Assembly (NCBI RefSeq): GCF_015471405.1
Contig: NZ_BLVZ01000008.1
Location: 124,001-188,000, forward strand
Source: Pseudomonas cichorii
GTDB lineage: Bacteria; Pseudomonadota; Gammaproteobacteria; Pseudomonadales; Pseudomonadaceae
DNA: 64,000 nucleotides
Direction: 5' to 3'
The stretch's first letter is position 1. Every line of letters starts with the position of its first letter. Under the pieces are notes generated by a model. That model was given only the letters and a program-made list of their open reading frames with translations, had not been told where the DNA came from and searched no databases. A program made the translations under genes and the position numbers. Below, piece by piece: positions 8,304-18,742 of this stretch.

Positions 8304-9158
8304 TCAAGCGCCGGTCGCGACCTCGCGAGCAGGATCGGTGATCCACTCACTCCAGGACCCGGCATACAAAGTGCCCAGTGGATAACCCGCCAGGCACAAG
8401 GCGAACAGGTTATGGCAGGCCGTCACACCCGAACCGCAATAGGCAACCAGGTCCGTCGCAGAGCGGCCCTGTAGCGCCTCGGCAAAACGCTGCTTGAGTT
8501 GATCGGCTGGCAGGAAGCGCCCGTCCGGCCCCAGGTTTTCATTGAAGGCGACGCATTGCGCACCCGGAATATGGCCCGCAACCGGGTCGATGGGTTCGAC
8601 TTCGCCACGAAAGCGGGCTTCGGCGCGAGCATCGATCAACGTCATTTCCTGGCGTCCGAGACGGCCCTGCAAGCGGCTGGCGCTGAGCAGCAGCGACATA
8701 TCGGGCTCACCCGTGAACGTACCCGGTTTGTTGCCCGGCGAATCAAGGCTCAGCGGCAGACCCGCCGCATGCCAGGCCTTCAAACCGCCATCGAGCAGAT
8801 AAACACCATCGCGCTTGCCCAACCACGCCAGCAGCCACCAGGCACGAGCGGCAAAAGCTCCGGGACCGTCGTCATACAGCACGATTTCACTGTCCGGGTT
8901 GATGCCCCATGCCTGGAAACGCTGCAACAAGGCTTGAGGGTCGGGCAAGGGGTGACGCCCTGTCTTGCCCTTGGTGACCGGGCCACTGAGATCACGCTCC
9001 AGATCCGCAAAAGACGCCCGGTCGATATGGCCTTGAGCGTAACTGCGTTGCCCATGATCGGGATCTTCAAGGGCAAAACGGCAATCGAGGATCACCAGCC
9101 CGGGCTCTCGTTGGCGGGCAGCCAATTGCTGAGGGCTGATCAGTTGCGCGATGGACAT
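8304..9158 (-). CDS. Two-domain rhodanese / 3-mercaptopyruvate sulfurtransferase
   Basis: A 284-aa cytosolic sulfurtransferase with two tandem rhodanese domains. The first (about 1-130) contains CRFALEDPDHG and YDDGPGAFAARAWW and has no active cysteine. The second carries the catalytic loop CGSGVTA with Cys near residue 241. CGSGV(T/S)A loops are typical of the 3-mercaptopyruvate (SseA) group and CRxGx[RT] loops of thiosulfate enzymes, so the first is favoured. A clear AGGAG precedes the ATG by 7 nt. It likely forms persulfide from a small thiol; the physiological donor is not shown. Confidence 0.88.
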   Translation of the reverse strand: MSIAQLISPQQLAARQREPGLVILDCRFALEDPDHGQRSYAQGHIDRASFADLERDLSGPVTKGKTGRHPLPDPQALLQRFQAWGINPDSEIVLYDDGPGAFAARAWWLLAWLGKRDGVYLLDGGLKAWHAAGLPLSLDSPGNKPGTFTGEPDMSLLLSASRLQGRLGRQEMTLIDARAEARFRGEVEPIDPVAGHIPGAQCVAFNENLGPDGRFLPADQLKQRFAEALQGRSATDLVAYCGSGVTACHNLFALCLAGYPLGTLYAGSWSEWITDPAREVATGA

Positions 9159-9208
9159 GACTCACTCCTGTAGGCAGAAAACCGAATATGGATTGCTGAT
9201 GATTGCTC

Positions 9209-9880
9209 TCAGCCGCTTTCCCCAAGCACCTTGGGCAGGGGCGTGTAGAAAGCCTCACACAAGACACTGAACTCGTCGCGGGCCTTGGCGCTGATATAGC
9301 CGGACTCCAGCATAAGCACCTGATAGACGCCACGTCGAATGGCATCTTCATTCAAGTGCGTGGAATTTTCCCGCGAGGTACACAGAAAACGTACCCAGGA
9401 TGTCAGGATGATCCAGGTATTGAGGGTCAGCGACTCGACCTGCACCTTGTCCATATTCAGGACACCGGCCTCGACGAAAGCACTGTAAATCGCCATGGCC
9501 TGAGCCAGGCAACGCTGGGAAAAACGCCGATAGCGGGTCGCCATTTCAGGGTCGCAAGCCAGCAGGTGCTCAAGGTCGCGATGCAGAAAACGGTAACGCC
9601 ACATACCGTCGAGTATCGCCAGCAGGTAATCACGCTTGTCCTGGACTGTTGGCTCGCGCCCCTTGGGAGGAAACAGAAAGCTATCCACCAGCGCTTCGTA
9701 CTCGCTGAACAGCGAGGCGATGATCGCCTGCTTGTTGGGGAAGTGGTAATAGAGATTGCCCGGCGAAATTTCCATGTGCGCGGCAATGTGATTGGTACTT
9801 ACGCTACGCTCACCCTGCTGATTGAACAGCTCCAGACTGACCTGCACGATACGTTCACGGGTTTTGATACGTGGAGCCAT
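9209..9880 (-). CDS. TetR family transcriptional regulator
   Basis: A 223-aa repressor-type protein. The start at 9880 (MAPRIKTRERIV) is chosen because the N-terminal helix-turn-helix begins there: STNHIAAHMEISPGNLYYHF is a textbook TetR recognition helix region. The rest is an all-helical ligand domain. It is divergently placed 166 bp from the aldehyde dehydrogenase gene, so that gene and itself are the likely targets. The inducer could be an aromatic aldehyde or a fatty aldehyde; the sequence does not decide. Confidence 0.88.
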   Translation of the reverse strand: MAPRIKTRERIVQVSLELFNQQGERSVSTNHIAAHMEISPGNLYYHFPNKQAIIASLFSEYEALVDSFLFPPKGREPTVQDKRDYLLAILDGMWRYRFLHRDLEHLLACDPEMATRYRRFSQRCLAQAMAIYSAFVEAGVLNMDKVQVESLTLNTWIILTSWVRFLCTSRENSTHLNEDAIRRGVYQVLMLESGYISAKARDEFSVLCEAFYTPLPKVLGESG

Positions 9881-9995
9881 ACTCAGCTCGATCCCTCGGG
9901 TATGTTGGTATCGAATGTTAGCGCAAGCGGTCGGCATAGATGCAGTGATGTGCATGAAACCTTGAAGACAGAGGGACACGAGCCATTTGACTTTA

Positions 9996-10011
9996 TAGAG
10001 CAACAGCTCTA
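9996..10011. promoter_or_regulatory. Candidate TetR operator
   Basis: TAGAGC-AACA-GCTCTA is a perfect 6-bp inverted repeat in the 166-bp gap between tetR and the aldehyde dehydrogenase gene, 35 bp before the latter's ATG. Size and position suit a TetR site; there is no other evidence. Confidence 0.35.
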
Positions 10012-10046
10012 AAACACTCAAAAAATCCCAGCAAGGAACGCATCAC

Positions 10047-11456
10047 ATGCCTGACGCCCCGCATTCTTCCAGCGAACTGGAGAACACGTTCGCTCTGCAG
10101 CGTCAGGCGTTCGCAGCCAACCCGATGCCCTCGGCAGCGCAACGCTCCCAGTGGCTCAAAAGCCTGGGAGAACTGCTCAGCGACCATCGTCAGGCACTGA
10201 TCGACGCTATCAGCAGTGATTTCAGTCATCGCAGCGCCGACGAAACCCTGCTGGCCGAGCTGCTGCCAAGCCTGCTGGGGATTCGGGATGCGCGTAAACA
10301 GCTCAAACGCTGGATGAAACCTTCACGCCGTCGCGTCGGCCTGGCCTTTCAGCCGGCCTCGGCCAGAGTGGTTTATCAGCCTTTGGGGGTGATCGGGGTT
10401 ATCGTGCCCTGGAATTATCCGCTGTTCCTGGCCATAGGCCCGTTGATTGGTGCTCTGGCCGCTGGCAATCGGGTGATGCTCAAGCTCAGCGAGTCCACAC
10501 CTGCGACGGGCGAACTGCTCAAGCGCCTGTTCGCCCGAGTCTTCCCGGAAGACCTGATTGCGGTGGTGCTGGGCGAAGCCGAGGTCGGCATGGCGTTCTC
10601 CCGCCTGCCGTTCGATCACCTGTTATTCACCGGCGCGACCAGCATCGGCAAGCATGTCATGCGCGCTGCTGCCGAGAACCTCACACCCGTCACTCTGGAG
10701 CTGGGCGGCAAGTCGCCCGCAATTGTGTCCCATGACGTCCCGCTCAAGGATGCCGCCGAGCGTATTGCATTCGGCAAGACCCTCAATGCCGGGCAAACCT
10801 GTATCGCGCCGGATTACGTGCTGGTACCGCAGGATCGTGTGCAAGGGTTTGTCGACGCCTACAGGCAAGCGGTTCAGGGTTTTTACCCGACACTGGCTGA
10901 CAACCCGGATTACACGGCGATCATCAATCAGCGACAACTGGCGCGGCTGAATCACTACCTGGACGACGCCGCGGGCAAGGGCGCGCAGGTCATTGCCCTA
11001 TACGATCAGGGCCAGGCCCAGCGTATGCCGTTCAGCCTTTTGCTCAACGTCAGCGATGACATGCTGGTCATGCAGGATGAGATCTTCGGGCCGCTGCTGC
11101 CCATCGTGCCCTACAAGCATATTGATGAAGCCTTCGCCTACATCAATCAACGCCCTCGCCCACTGGCGCTCTATTACTTCGGCTACAACAGGACCGAGCA
11201 GCAACGAGTGCTGGAACAGACCCACTCCGGTGGCGTATGCCTGAACGATACGCTGATGCATGCGGCTCAGGATGACTTGCCATTCGGAGGCATAGGCCCT
11301 TCAGGCATGGGGCATTACCACGGGCGGGAAGGTTTTCTGACCTTCAGCCAGGCCAAAGGCGTGTTCATCAAGCAACGTTTCAATGCCGCGCGTTTAATTT
11401 ACCCGCCGTACGGTAAAGCTATTCAAAGACTGGTCTATAAAGTGTTCCTGCGCTGA
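10047..11456 (+). CDS. calB: Coniferyl-aldehyde-dehydrogenase-type NAD(P)-dependent aldehyde dehydrogenase
   Basis: A 469-aa aldehyde dehydrogenase of the class 3-like, membrane-association-prone group annotated in Pseudomonas as coniferyl aldehyde dehydrogenase. It shows PWNYPLFLAIGPLIGALAAGN (coenzyme region), the general base Glu in LELGGKSP, the catalytic Cys in NAGQTCIAPDYV and the EIFGP motif. The C-terminal hydrophobic/basic tail (PPYGKAIQRLVYKVFLR) is typical of the group. AAGGA lies 9 nt upstream of the ATG. It probably oxidises aromatic or long-chain aldehydes; the precise substrate is uncertain. Confidence 0.85.
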   Translation: MPDAPHSSSELENTFALQRQAFAANPMPSAAQRSQWLKSLGELLSDHRQALIDAISSDFSHRSADETLLAELLPSLLGIRDARKQLKRWMKPSRRRVGLAFQPASARVVYQPLGVIGVIVPWNYPLFLAIGPLIGALAAGNRVMLKLSESTPATGELLKRLFARVFPEDLIAVVLGEAEVGMAFSRLPFDHLLFTGATSIGKHVMRAAAENLTPVTLELGGKSPAIVSHDVPLKDAAERIAFGKTLNAGQTCIAPDYVLVPQDRVQGFVDAYRQAVQGFYPTLADNPDYTAIINQRQLARLNHYLDDAAGKGAQVIALYDQGQAQRMPFSLLLNVSDDMLVMQDEIFGPLLPIVPYKHIDEAFAYINQRPRPLALYYFGYNRTEQQRVLEQTHSGGVCLNDTLMHAAQDDLPFGGIGPSGMGHYHGREGFLTFSQAKGVFIKQRFNAARLIYPPYGKAIQRLVYKVFLR

Positions 11457-11576
11457 ATATGGCCATGCATCCGGGCACAGAGATGCCATCAGCCTGATAA
11501 AAAATCGCCGATAATCGGCACAATAAGACCATTGCCTGCTACACCTCGACTTGGCCCACCGGGGCGGCTGCGATAA

Positions 11577-12098
<522 letters not shown>

Positions 12099-12121
12099 CG
12101 CCGAGGTGCATCGAAAGCGCT

Positions 12122-12438
<317 letters not shown>

Positions 12439-12470
12439 CCTTTATCCGCCGGTGAACGAAGCGCTCTGCA

Positions 12471-12809
12471 TCACTCCCGCTTGCCATAACCATCGCCGGT
12501 GCAACCCAGGCACCTGACGAATGCGGCCTTGCCCGGATCGACCACCAGCGCCTTGCCGGTTGCGCCCAGGTTGCCGCCAGCGGCAGCAAAAGGTGCAGCG
12601 ATCACGAACAGACCAGTACCGATGATGGTCGCGGCAATCAGCAATGGGCGGGCGATGATCAGGTCACCGATCATGGCGAAAGCGGGTGGGGTCTGGATCT
12701 CGTAGGCCGGATCACCACTGCCCGGAGGCAGATCGGCAGCCACGGCAGGTAAAGCCTGTAACCCGATCAACAGGGTCAGAGTGGCGGCGATAATACGAAA
12801 CGGGCGCAT
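12471..12809 (-). CDS. Small exported membrane-associated protein of unknown function
   Basis: A 112-aa protein. The start at 12809 (MRPFRIIAA) is chosen because GAAGGA stands 7 nt before it and a signal peptide follows, with cleavage near AVAAD. A second hydrophobic segment ([24 protein letters not shown]) should span the membrane, followed by a soluble tail with a CLGC pair. Similar small proteins in this locus are sometimes called multidrug transporters in Pseudomonas annotations, but a one-span protein cannot be a transporter itself. Function unknown. Confidence 0.75.
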   Translation of the reverse strand: MRPFRIIAATLTLLIGLQALPAVAADLPPGSGDPAYEIQTPPAFAMIGDLIIARPLLIAATIIGTGLFVIAAPFAAAGGNLGATGKALVVDPGKAAFVRCLGCTGDGYGKRE

Positions 12810-12914
12810 GGCTTGGTCCTTCAGGTGTCGCAGATTGGAGTGCTGATAACTATAAACAGCACTGGGGCTTAAGCAAGCGGCGCAGTATTTCAAGTATTGC
12901 ACCGGACTACCCGA

Positions 12915-13727
12915 TCAAGTCTGGCACTTGGGACAATAAACGCTCGCCCGCTGGCCCAGCTTGATCTCACGCAAGGTCGTGCCACACACCTTGCACGGCT
13001 GCTCACCACGCCCGTAGACAAAAAGCTCCTGCTGGAAATAGCCCGGCTTGCCGTCACCACCGATGAAATCGCGCAAGGTCGTACCGCCTCGCTCGATGGC
13101 ATGGGCCAGGATGCGTTTGATCTCGATGGCCAGCTTCAGATAACGCGCGCGGGAAATACCCTTGGCCTCGCGGCGCGGATCGATACCGGCGGCGAAGAGC
13201 GCTTCGGTCGCGTAGATATTGCCCACCCCGACCACCACCGCGTTATCCATGATGAAAGGCTTCACGGCTATCGACTTGCCTCGGGAACGCTCATAAAGAC
13301 GCTCACCATCGAACAGATCCGTCAGCGGCTCCGGCCCCAGACGGATCAGAAGTTCATGAGTGTGGGGCTCCAGGCTCCAGAGCATTGCGCCAAAGCGACG
13401 CGGATCGGTGTAGCGCAACGCCAGCCCTGACTCCAGCTCGATATCCACATGCTCATGCTTGAGCGCCGGCAACCCGGCTTCGACCAGCCGCAGATTGCCA
13501 GACATGCCCAGATGACTGATAAGCGTCCCGGCTTCAGCCTGGATCAAGAGATATTTGGCTCGCCGCCCGACCTCCACGATCCGCTGCCCGGAAAGGCGTA
13601 CATCGAGGTCTTCGGGAATGGGCCAGCGCAAACGTCGATCCCGCACGATCACGCGGCTGACGCGCTGCCCTTCAAGGTGAGGGGCAATGCCTCGGCGCGT
13701 GGTTTCGACTTCAGGTAATTCAGGCAT
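12915..13727 (-). CDS. mutM: Formamidopyrimidine-DNA glycosylase (Fpg)
   Basis: A 270-aa bifunctional glycosylase/AP lyase that removes 8-oxoguanine. The N-terminal [12 protein letters not shown] includes the catalytic Pro (after Met removal) and Glu. The helix-two-turn-helix region has [11 protein letters not shown], and the C-terminal zinc finger is [24 protein letters not shown] with four cysteines. Full length and intact. Confidence 0.97.
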   Translation of the reverse strand: MPELPEVETTRRGIAPHLEGQRVSRVIVRDRRLRWPIPEDLDVRLSGQRIVEVGRRAKYLLIQAEAGTLISHLGMSGNLRLVEAGLPALKHEHVDIELESGLALRYTDPRRFGAMLWSLEPHTHELLIRLGPEPLTDLFDGERLYERSRGKSIAVKPFIMDNAVVVGVGNIYATEALFAAGIDPRREAKGISRARYLKLAIEIKRILAHAIERGGTTLRDFIGGDGKPGYFQQELFVYGRGEQPCKVCGTTLREIKLGQRASVYCPKCQT

Positions 13728-13772
13728 GGATAACTCGGTGGGGCAAAAGAGAAAAGCAGACGGCGGGCGTGA

Positions 13773-14639
13773 TCAATTCGCGCCCAGCTCACGGATGCTT
13801 TCCTTGAGGTATTCAAAGTCGTATTCGGACAAGCCGACATAATCCAGCACAAGATGGCCAATGCTGTTCCACTCGTGGTCTTCGTCCTGATTGCCCAGCA
13901 CCCGGCAGGACTCACAGATATGCTCGGCCATTTTCAAGGGCGCCAGAAGATTCTTGAGCGCGGCATTGCGGCTCGTATCATCCTCGAAGATTGCCAGGGC
14001 ATTGTGGTGATTGGCGATGGCATTGCAGACATGTTCCGGCAAACGCCAGGACTTTGCAGTGAAATAGCCGACAACGGCATGGTTGGTGTCGAACCTGCTG
14101 TTTTCGGTGTCCACAACCCGGCAATCGGGACCGGCCTTGGCGTAGGACTCTTCCAGCACCGGCATGTAATCCGGGAAACGCTTGAGCATCAGCGGAATCC
14201 CGCAATCATGGAACAAGCCCAGCGCGTAGGATTCATCCACCGTTTGCGAGCCGATTCGCTTGGCCAACGTCAGACTGGTGATTGCAACGTCCTGGGCGCT
14301 GTCCCAGAAGCGGTTGAGCGTCACGATGGTTTCGTCGCTCATCTCGCCCTTGATCGACTGCGCGTTGATCAGGTTGATGACGGTGCGGCTGCCCAGCAGA
14401 TTCACAGCCTTCTGGATAGAAGCGATCTTGTTGGACAAGCCGTAATGCGGAGAGTTGACGATCTTGAGCAGCGCGCCGGACAGTCCCGGATCCTGGGAAA
14501 TCAACCGCGCAATCACCGCCAGATCAGGATCAGGCATGTACTGCTCCATTTGCAGATCCACCATGATCTGGGGCTGCGGAGGTACGCTGATACCCTGAAG
14601 GGCTTGCTGGATCTGCTCGGGGGTCAACTCTTCGGACAT
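13773..14639 (-). CDS. HDOD domain signalling protein
   Basis: A 288-aa cytosolic protein consisting almost wholly of one HDOD domain (about 15-215). It includes VIARLISQDPGLSGALLKIVN, the KAVNLLGSRTVINL segment and an HD-like LGLFHDCGIPLML. HDOD domains are non-catalytic relatives of HD hydrolases found in signalling. No receiver, EAL or GGDEF domain is attached. It lies 45 bp upstream of mutM on the same strand and may be co-transcribed with it. The pathway is unknown. Confidence 0.88.
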   Translation of the reverse strand: MSEELTPEQIQQALQGISVPPQPQIMVDLQMEQYMPDPDLAVIARLISQDPGLSGALLKIVNSPHYGLSNKIASIQKAVNLLGSRTVINLINAQSIKGEMSDETIVTLNRFWDSAQDVAITSLTLAKRIGSQTVDESYALGLFHDCGIPLMLKRFPDYMPVLEESYAKAGPDCRVVDTENSRFDTNHAVVGYFTAKSWRLPEHVCNAIANHHNALAIFEDDTSRNAALKNLLAPLKMAEHICESCRVLGNQDEDHEWNSIGHLVLDYVGLSEYDFEYLKESIRELGAN

Positions 14640-14797
14640 AGGTGCTTACTCAAGGCCATATAAAGATTTTGCCCGCTTAATGAGAATCGGTCCACCAACA
14701 CTTGGGCACAAGGCTATGACTTTAGCCAACTTTCATGATTCACATCGATTGATCCGGTTAATTGACGGGATGATCCTCCGGCAGCCCAATCACAGGC

Positions 14798-14803
14798 TAT
14801 AAT
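14798..14803 (+). promoter_or_regulatory. Candidate -10 box for rlmI
   Basis: TATAAT stands 26 nt before the rlmI ATG. No good -35 hexamer is visible at 16-18 bp, so only the -10 is proposed. Confidence 0.35.
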
Positions 14804-14829
14804 CCCGCTCTTTTTTCCGGAGCGACGTC

Positions 14830-16026
14830 ATGTCCCTGCCTAGCTTGCGCCTCAAAGCCAACGCCGACCGTCGCCTGCGCGCCGGTCACCTGTGGGTCTA
14901 CAGCAATGAAATCGATGTAGCCGCCACCCCACTGAACGGTTTTGCGGCAGGTGATCAGGCGCTGCTCGAAGCCGCTGGCGGCAAGCCATTGGGCATCGTC
15001 GCCATGAGCCCGAACAACCTGATTTGCGCACGCCTGCTGTCGCGCGACATCAAGCTGCCGCTGGACAAGTCGCTGCTGGTACATCGCCTGAACGTTGCAC
15101 TGTCATTACGTGACCGCCTGTTCGACAAGCCGTTCTATCGCCTGGTTTACGGGGACTCGGACTTGCTGCCGGGCCTGGTCGTCGACCGTTTCGGTGACAT
15201 TCTGGTGGTGCAACTGGCTTCCGCCACCATGGAAAACCACAAGGAAGACGTGCTGGCCGCCCTGATCCAGGTGCTCAAGCCAAGCGGTATCCTGTTCAAG
15301 AACGACTCGGCTGCACGCGATGCGGAAGGCCTGACCCGCTACGTCGAAACCGCATTCGGTGTCGTGCCTGAATGGGTTGCGCTGGAAGAAAACGGCGTGA
15401 AGTTCGAAGCTCCGGTGCTCAACGGCCAGAAGACCGGCTGGTTCTATGACCACCGCATGAACCGCGCACGCCTGGCACCTTACGTCAAAGGCAAGCGCGT
15501 ACTCGACCTGTACAGCTACATCGGCGGCTGGGGTATTCAGGCAGGTGCCTTTGGCGCCAGCGAAGTCACCTGCGTCGACGCCTCGGGCTTTGCCCTTGAC
15601 GGCGTGGAGCGCAACGCAGCACTGAACGGCTTCGCCGAAAAGGTCACCTGTATCGAAGGCGACGTGTTTGAAGCACTGAAAGAGCTGAAAGCCGGCGAAG
15701 AACGCTTCGACGTGATCGTGGCCGACCCGCCCGCTTTCATCAAACGCAAGAAAGACCTGAAAAACGGCGAAGGCGCCTACCGTCGCCTGAACGAACAGGC
15801 CATGCGCCTGCTCAGCAAGGACGGCATCCTGGTCAGCGCCTCGTGCTCGATGCACCTGCCGGAGGACGATCTGCAAAACATCCTCCTGACCAGCGCCCGC
15901 CACCTGGACCGCAACATCCAGTTGCTGGAACGCGGCGCCCAGGGCCCGGACCATCCGGTACACCCGGCAATCGCCGAAACCCGCTACATCAAGAGCATTA
16001 CCTGCCGGTTGTTGCCTAATAGCTGA
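14830..16026 (+). CDS. rlmI: 23S rRNA (cytosine1962-C5)-methyltransferase RlmI
   Basis: A 398-aa enzyme with an N-terminal PUA domain (residues 1-75, LRLKANADRRLRAGHLWVYS), a middle EEHEE domain and a Rossmann methyltransferase domain: SAM loop DLYSYIGGWGIQAGAFGA, VADPPAFIKRKKDL and the catalytic Cys in SASCSMHL. GGAG lies 8 nt before the ATG. The position next to a RAYT/REP pair appears incidental. Confidence 0.92.
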   Translation: MSLPSLRLKANADRRLRAGHLWVYSNEIDVAATPLNGFAAGDQALLEAAGGKPLGIVAMSPNNLICARLLSRDIKLPLDKSLLVHRLNVALSLRDRLFDKPFYRLVYGDSDLLPGLVVDRFGDILVVQLASATMENHKEDVLAALIQVLKPSGILFKNDSAARDAEGLTRYVETAFGVVPEWVALEENGVKFEAPVLNGQKTGWFYDHRMNRARLAPYVKGKRVLDLYSYIGGWGIQAGAFGASEVTCVDASGFALDGVERNAALNGFAEKVTCIEGDVFEALKELKAGEERFDVIVADPPAFIKRKKDLKNGEGAYRRLNEQAMRLLSKDGILVSASCSMHLPEDDLQNILLTSARHLDRNIQLLERGAQGPDHPVHPAIAETRYIKSITCRLLPNS

Positions 16027-16038
16027 CCTTCGACCCTG

Positions 16039-16083
16039 TCGCGGGCAAGCGCACTCCTACAGTAGGAGCGCGCTTGCCCGCGA
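16039..16083. repeat. REPIN next to the RAYT gene
   Basis: TCGCGGGCAAGCGCACTCC and its inverted partner GGAGCGCGCTTGCCCGCGA, each with an inner TAC/GTA, form a 22-bp stem with one mismatch and a one-base centre. The pair lies 4 bp beyond the stop of the transposase gene and 12 bp after rlmI. This is the arrangement expected where a RAYT mobilises its own REP family. Confidence 0.8.
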
Positions 16084-16087
16084 TGGA

Positions 16088-16546
16088 TTACAACCAAACC
16101 GCATCCCAAAGCGGATAATCACCCACCCGGTTCACCAAACCAGCCCTCAACGGATTAGCAACGATATACCTCGCAATACTCCGCAGATCCTCTTCTCGCC
16201 TGACAGCCCTGTCGTGATACCCCTTTTGCCATACCTGTGAATCAGCGCCAACTGCCGCCATTACAGCTCGTGAACTTCCCGATTTCACACGACGCATCAA
16301 TAGCCCCAGACTGCCTGACTGCAACTCGACCAGCCAATGAAAGTGGTCTGGCATTACAACCCAAGCCAGCGAATGCGCTCTTCCCTCTTGCTGAGCCTTT
16401 CGGAACTCATCCACTAGCAAGCGCCCTGCTCGCCAGTCATCGAATATTTGACGACGCTCATGAACGACGGATGTCAGCAAATAAATACGTCCGGTTTCTG
16501 AGTACCGCCCTTTTCGCAAATCAGCTCCATGATTGACGCCAGACAC
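16088..16546 (-). mobile_element. REP-associated tyrosine transposase (RAYT)
   Basis: A 152-aa single-strand DNA transposase of the Y1/HUH class. The HUH pair is in VMPDHFHWLVEL and the catalytic tyrosine is in SIARYIVANPLRAGLV, both well preserved. The N-terminal motif LRKGRYSETGRIYLLT is typical of RAYTs. A GTG start at 16546 is preferred because GAGG stands 7 nt upstream; a TTG at 16573 would add nine residues. It borders a REPIN at 16039-16083 and is probably the enzyme behind REP spread in this genome, normally single-copy and vertically kept. The frame is open throughout. Confidence 0.88.
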
Positions 16547-16816
16547 ACCGCACCTCGTCCCTGATGAGTACAAAGCAGGTTAGTGAAGTCTCCCCCCGAT
16601 TAGCTGTTCAAGATGTGTCCGCAAGCCTGTCGACCCGTGTAGAATCGACCCTATTCATCGCCAGTCATCCCCCGGCGGGTTTATGAGCTCAGGCCGAGTG
16701 CACGGCGATCCCGTGGCGTTCGGTTTCTTCGCTGCGTCCGGTCACTGCCGTTTGCGTGTAGCGTCAATAGAAGCTCACTCCCCTTACTGATTAGCCTGTT
16801 TTGCCGGAGTGCTCCA
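16547..16816. other. Leader region upstream of ilvD
   Basis: This 270-bp gap is bounded by the RAYT start and ilvD. TAGAAT at 16640-16645 is a possible -10 box for ilvD, which would give a leader of about 165 nt. That leader contains a 35-codon ORF at 16683-16790. No terminator hairpin with a T-run is seen between them. Confidence 0.4.
16683..16790 (+). CDS. Putative 35-codon leader ORF before ilvD
   Basis: An ATG-to-TGA frame begins [16 protein letters not shown] and ends IEAHSPY. A GGCGGG stretch lies just upstream of the ATG. Its codons include several Val but no run of Ile, Leu or Val codons, so it does not look like a classic branched-chain attenuator peptide. It may be a regulatory uORF or chance. 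Nothing similar is recognised. Confidence 0.25.
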   Translation: MSSGRVHGDPVAFGFFAASGHCRLRVASIEAHSPY

Positions 16817-18664
16817 ATGCCTGATTACCGCTCGAAAACGTCCACCCACGGCCGCAACATGGCCGGCGCACGTGCCTTGTGGCGCGCCACGGGCATGAAG
16901 GACGAAGATTTCAAGAAACCGATCATCGCCATCGCCAACTCGTTCACCCAGTTCGTACCAGGGCATGTCCACCTCAAGGACATGGGCCAGCTGGTAGCCC
17001 GGGAAGTGGAACGCGCAGGCGGCGTGGCGAAGGAATTCAATACCATCGCCGTGGATGACGGTATCGCCATGGGTCACGACGGCATGCTGTATTCGCTGCC
17101 GAGCCGCGAGATCATCGCCGACTCCGTGGAGTACATGGTCAACGCCCACTGCGCCGACGCCATCGTCTGTATCTCCAACTGCGACAAGATCACCCCCGGC
17201 ATGCTGATGGCGTCGTTGCGCCTCAATATTCCGGTGATCTTCGTTTCCGGCGGGCCGATGGAAGCCGGCAAGACCAAACTGGCCAGCCATGGTCTGGATC
17301 TGGTGGATGCGATGGTAATCGCGGCCGACTCCACCGCCAGCGACGAAAAAGTCGCCGAGTACGAGCGCAGCGCCTGTCCGACATGCGGTTCGTGCTCGGG
17401 CATGTTCACCGCCAACTCGATGAACTGCCTGACCGAAGCACTGGGCCTGGCATTGCCGGGTAACGGTTCGACGCTGGCGACCCACAGCGACCGCGAGCAA
17501 CTGTTCCTGACAGCCGGTCGTACCATCGTCGAGCTGTGCAAACAGTATTACGGCAACAACGATGAGTCGGTTCTGCCACGCAATATCGCCAGCTTCAAGG
17601 CGTTCGAGAACGCCATGACCCTGGACATCGCCATGGGCGGTTCCACCAACACCATCCTGCATTTGCTGGCTGCCGCCCAGGAAGCCGAAGTCGCCTTCGA
17701 CCTGCGCGATATCGACCGCCTGTCGCGCAAGGTTCCGCAACTGTGCAAGGTTGCGCCGAACATCCAGAAGTACCACATGGAAGACGTCCACCGTGCGGGC
17801 GGTATCTTCAGCATCCTCGGTTCACTGGCCCGTGGCGGTCTGCTGCATATCGACCTGCCGACCGTACACAGCAAGACCCTGGCCGAAGGCATCGCCAAAT
17901 GGGACATCACCCAGACTGACGATGAAGCCGTGCATACCTTCTTCAAGGCAGGCCCGGCAGGCATCCCGACGCAAACGGCTTTCAGCCAGTCAACCCGCTG
18001 GCCGAGCCTGGACGACGACCGTGAAAACGGCTGCATCCGCAGTGTCGAGCACGCCTACTCCCAGGAAGGTGGCCTGGCCGTACTGTACGGCAACATCGCT
18101 CTGGACGGCTGCGTGGTTAAAACCGCAGGCGTGGACGAGTCGATCCATGTCTTCGAGGGCAACGCCAAGATCTTCGAGAGCCAGGACAGCGCCGTACGCG
18201 GCATCCTCGCTGACGAAGTGAAAGCTGGCGACATCGTGATCATCCGTTACGAAGGGCCGAAAGGCGGTCCGGGCATGCAGGAAATGCTGTACCCGACTTC
18301 GTACCTGAAATCCAAAGGCCTGGGCAAAGCCTGCGCCCTGCTGACCGACGGTCGTTTCTCGGGTGGCACCTCAGGCCTCTCCATCGGCCATGCTTCGCCG
18401 GAAGCCGCTGCGGGTGGTGCAATCGGTCTGGTACGCGATGGCGATAAAGTACTGATCGACATCCCGAACCGTTCGATCAACCTGCTGCTCAGCGATGAAG
18501 AGCTGGCCACGCGCCGTGCGGAACAGGACAAGAAAGGCTGGAAGCCGGTAGAAGTGCGCCCACGCAAAGTGACCACCGCCCTCAAGGCCTACGCCCTGCT
18601 GGCGACCAGCGCCGACAAGGGCGCTGTACGTGACAAGGCACTGCTGGACAAGTTGGTGCCATAA
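16817..18664 (+). CDS. ilvD: Dihydroxy-acid dehydratase
   Basis: A 615-aa enzyme that dehydrates 2,3-dihydroxy-isovalerate and -methylvalerate to the keto acids in valine and isoleucine synthesis. The iron-sulfur cysteines are in [11 protein letters not shown] and [11 protein letters not shown], as in the oxygen-labile [4Fe-4S] E. coli-type enzyme. [17 protein letters not shown] and [14 protein letters not shown] are the conserved active-site segments. Normal length. A single-gene unit, convergent with the phosphatase gene across a heptamer-repeat hairpin. Confidence 0.97.
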   Translation: MPDYRSKTSTHGRNMAGARALWRATGMKDEDFKKPIIAIANSFTQFVPGHVHLKDMGQLVAREVERAGGVAKEFNTIAVDDGIAMGHDGMLYSLPSREIIADSVEYMVNAHCADAIVCISNCDKITPGMLMASLRLNIPVIFVSGGPMEAGKTKLASHGLDLVDAMVIAADSTASDEKVAEYERSACPTCGSCSGMFTANSMNCLTEALGLALPGNGSTLATHSDREQLFLTAGRTIVELCKQYYGNNDESVLPRNIASFKAFENAMTLDIAMGGSTNTILHLLAAAQEAEVAFDLRDIDRLSRKVPQLCKVAPNIQKYHMEDVHRAGGIFSILGSLARGGLLHIDLPTVHSKTLAEGIAKWDITQTDDEAVHTFFKAGPAGIPTQTAFSQSTRWPSLDDDRENGCIRSVEHAYSQEGGLAVLYGNIALDGCVVKTAGVDESIHVFEGNAKIFESQDSAVRGILADEVKAGDIVIIRYEGPKGGPGMQEMLYPTSYLKSKGLGKACALLTDGRFSGGTSGLSIGHASPEAAAGGAIGLVRDGDKVLIDIPNRSINLLLSDEELATRRAEQDKKGWKPVEVRPRKVTTALKAYALLATSADKGAVRDKALLDKLVP

Positions 18665-18734
18665 AAGCTGCAAGCTACAAGTCAAAAGCTGCAAGTCAAA
18701 AGCTTGCGGCTTATGGCTTGCAGCTTATAGCTAC
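18665..18734. repeat. Heptamer array 1 between convergent ilvD and pchP
   Basis: Ten heptamers in strict phase: AAGCTGC, AAGCTAC, AAGTCAA, AAGCTGC, AAGTCAA, AAGCTTG, then CGGCTTA, TGGCTTG, CAGCTTA, TAGCTAC. The left half reads as CAAG-type units on the plus strand and the right half as the same units on the minus strand, so the array can fold. It fills the gap between two convergent genes, where a bidirectional transcription block would be useful. Confidence 0.7.
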
Positions 18735-18742
18735 GTTTCCCC

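Noticed and set aside
16683..16790. Classic branched-chain amino acid attenuator before ilvD
   Set aside because: No cluster of Ile, Val or Leu codons in the small ORF and no terminator hairpin with a T-run.
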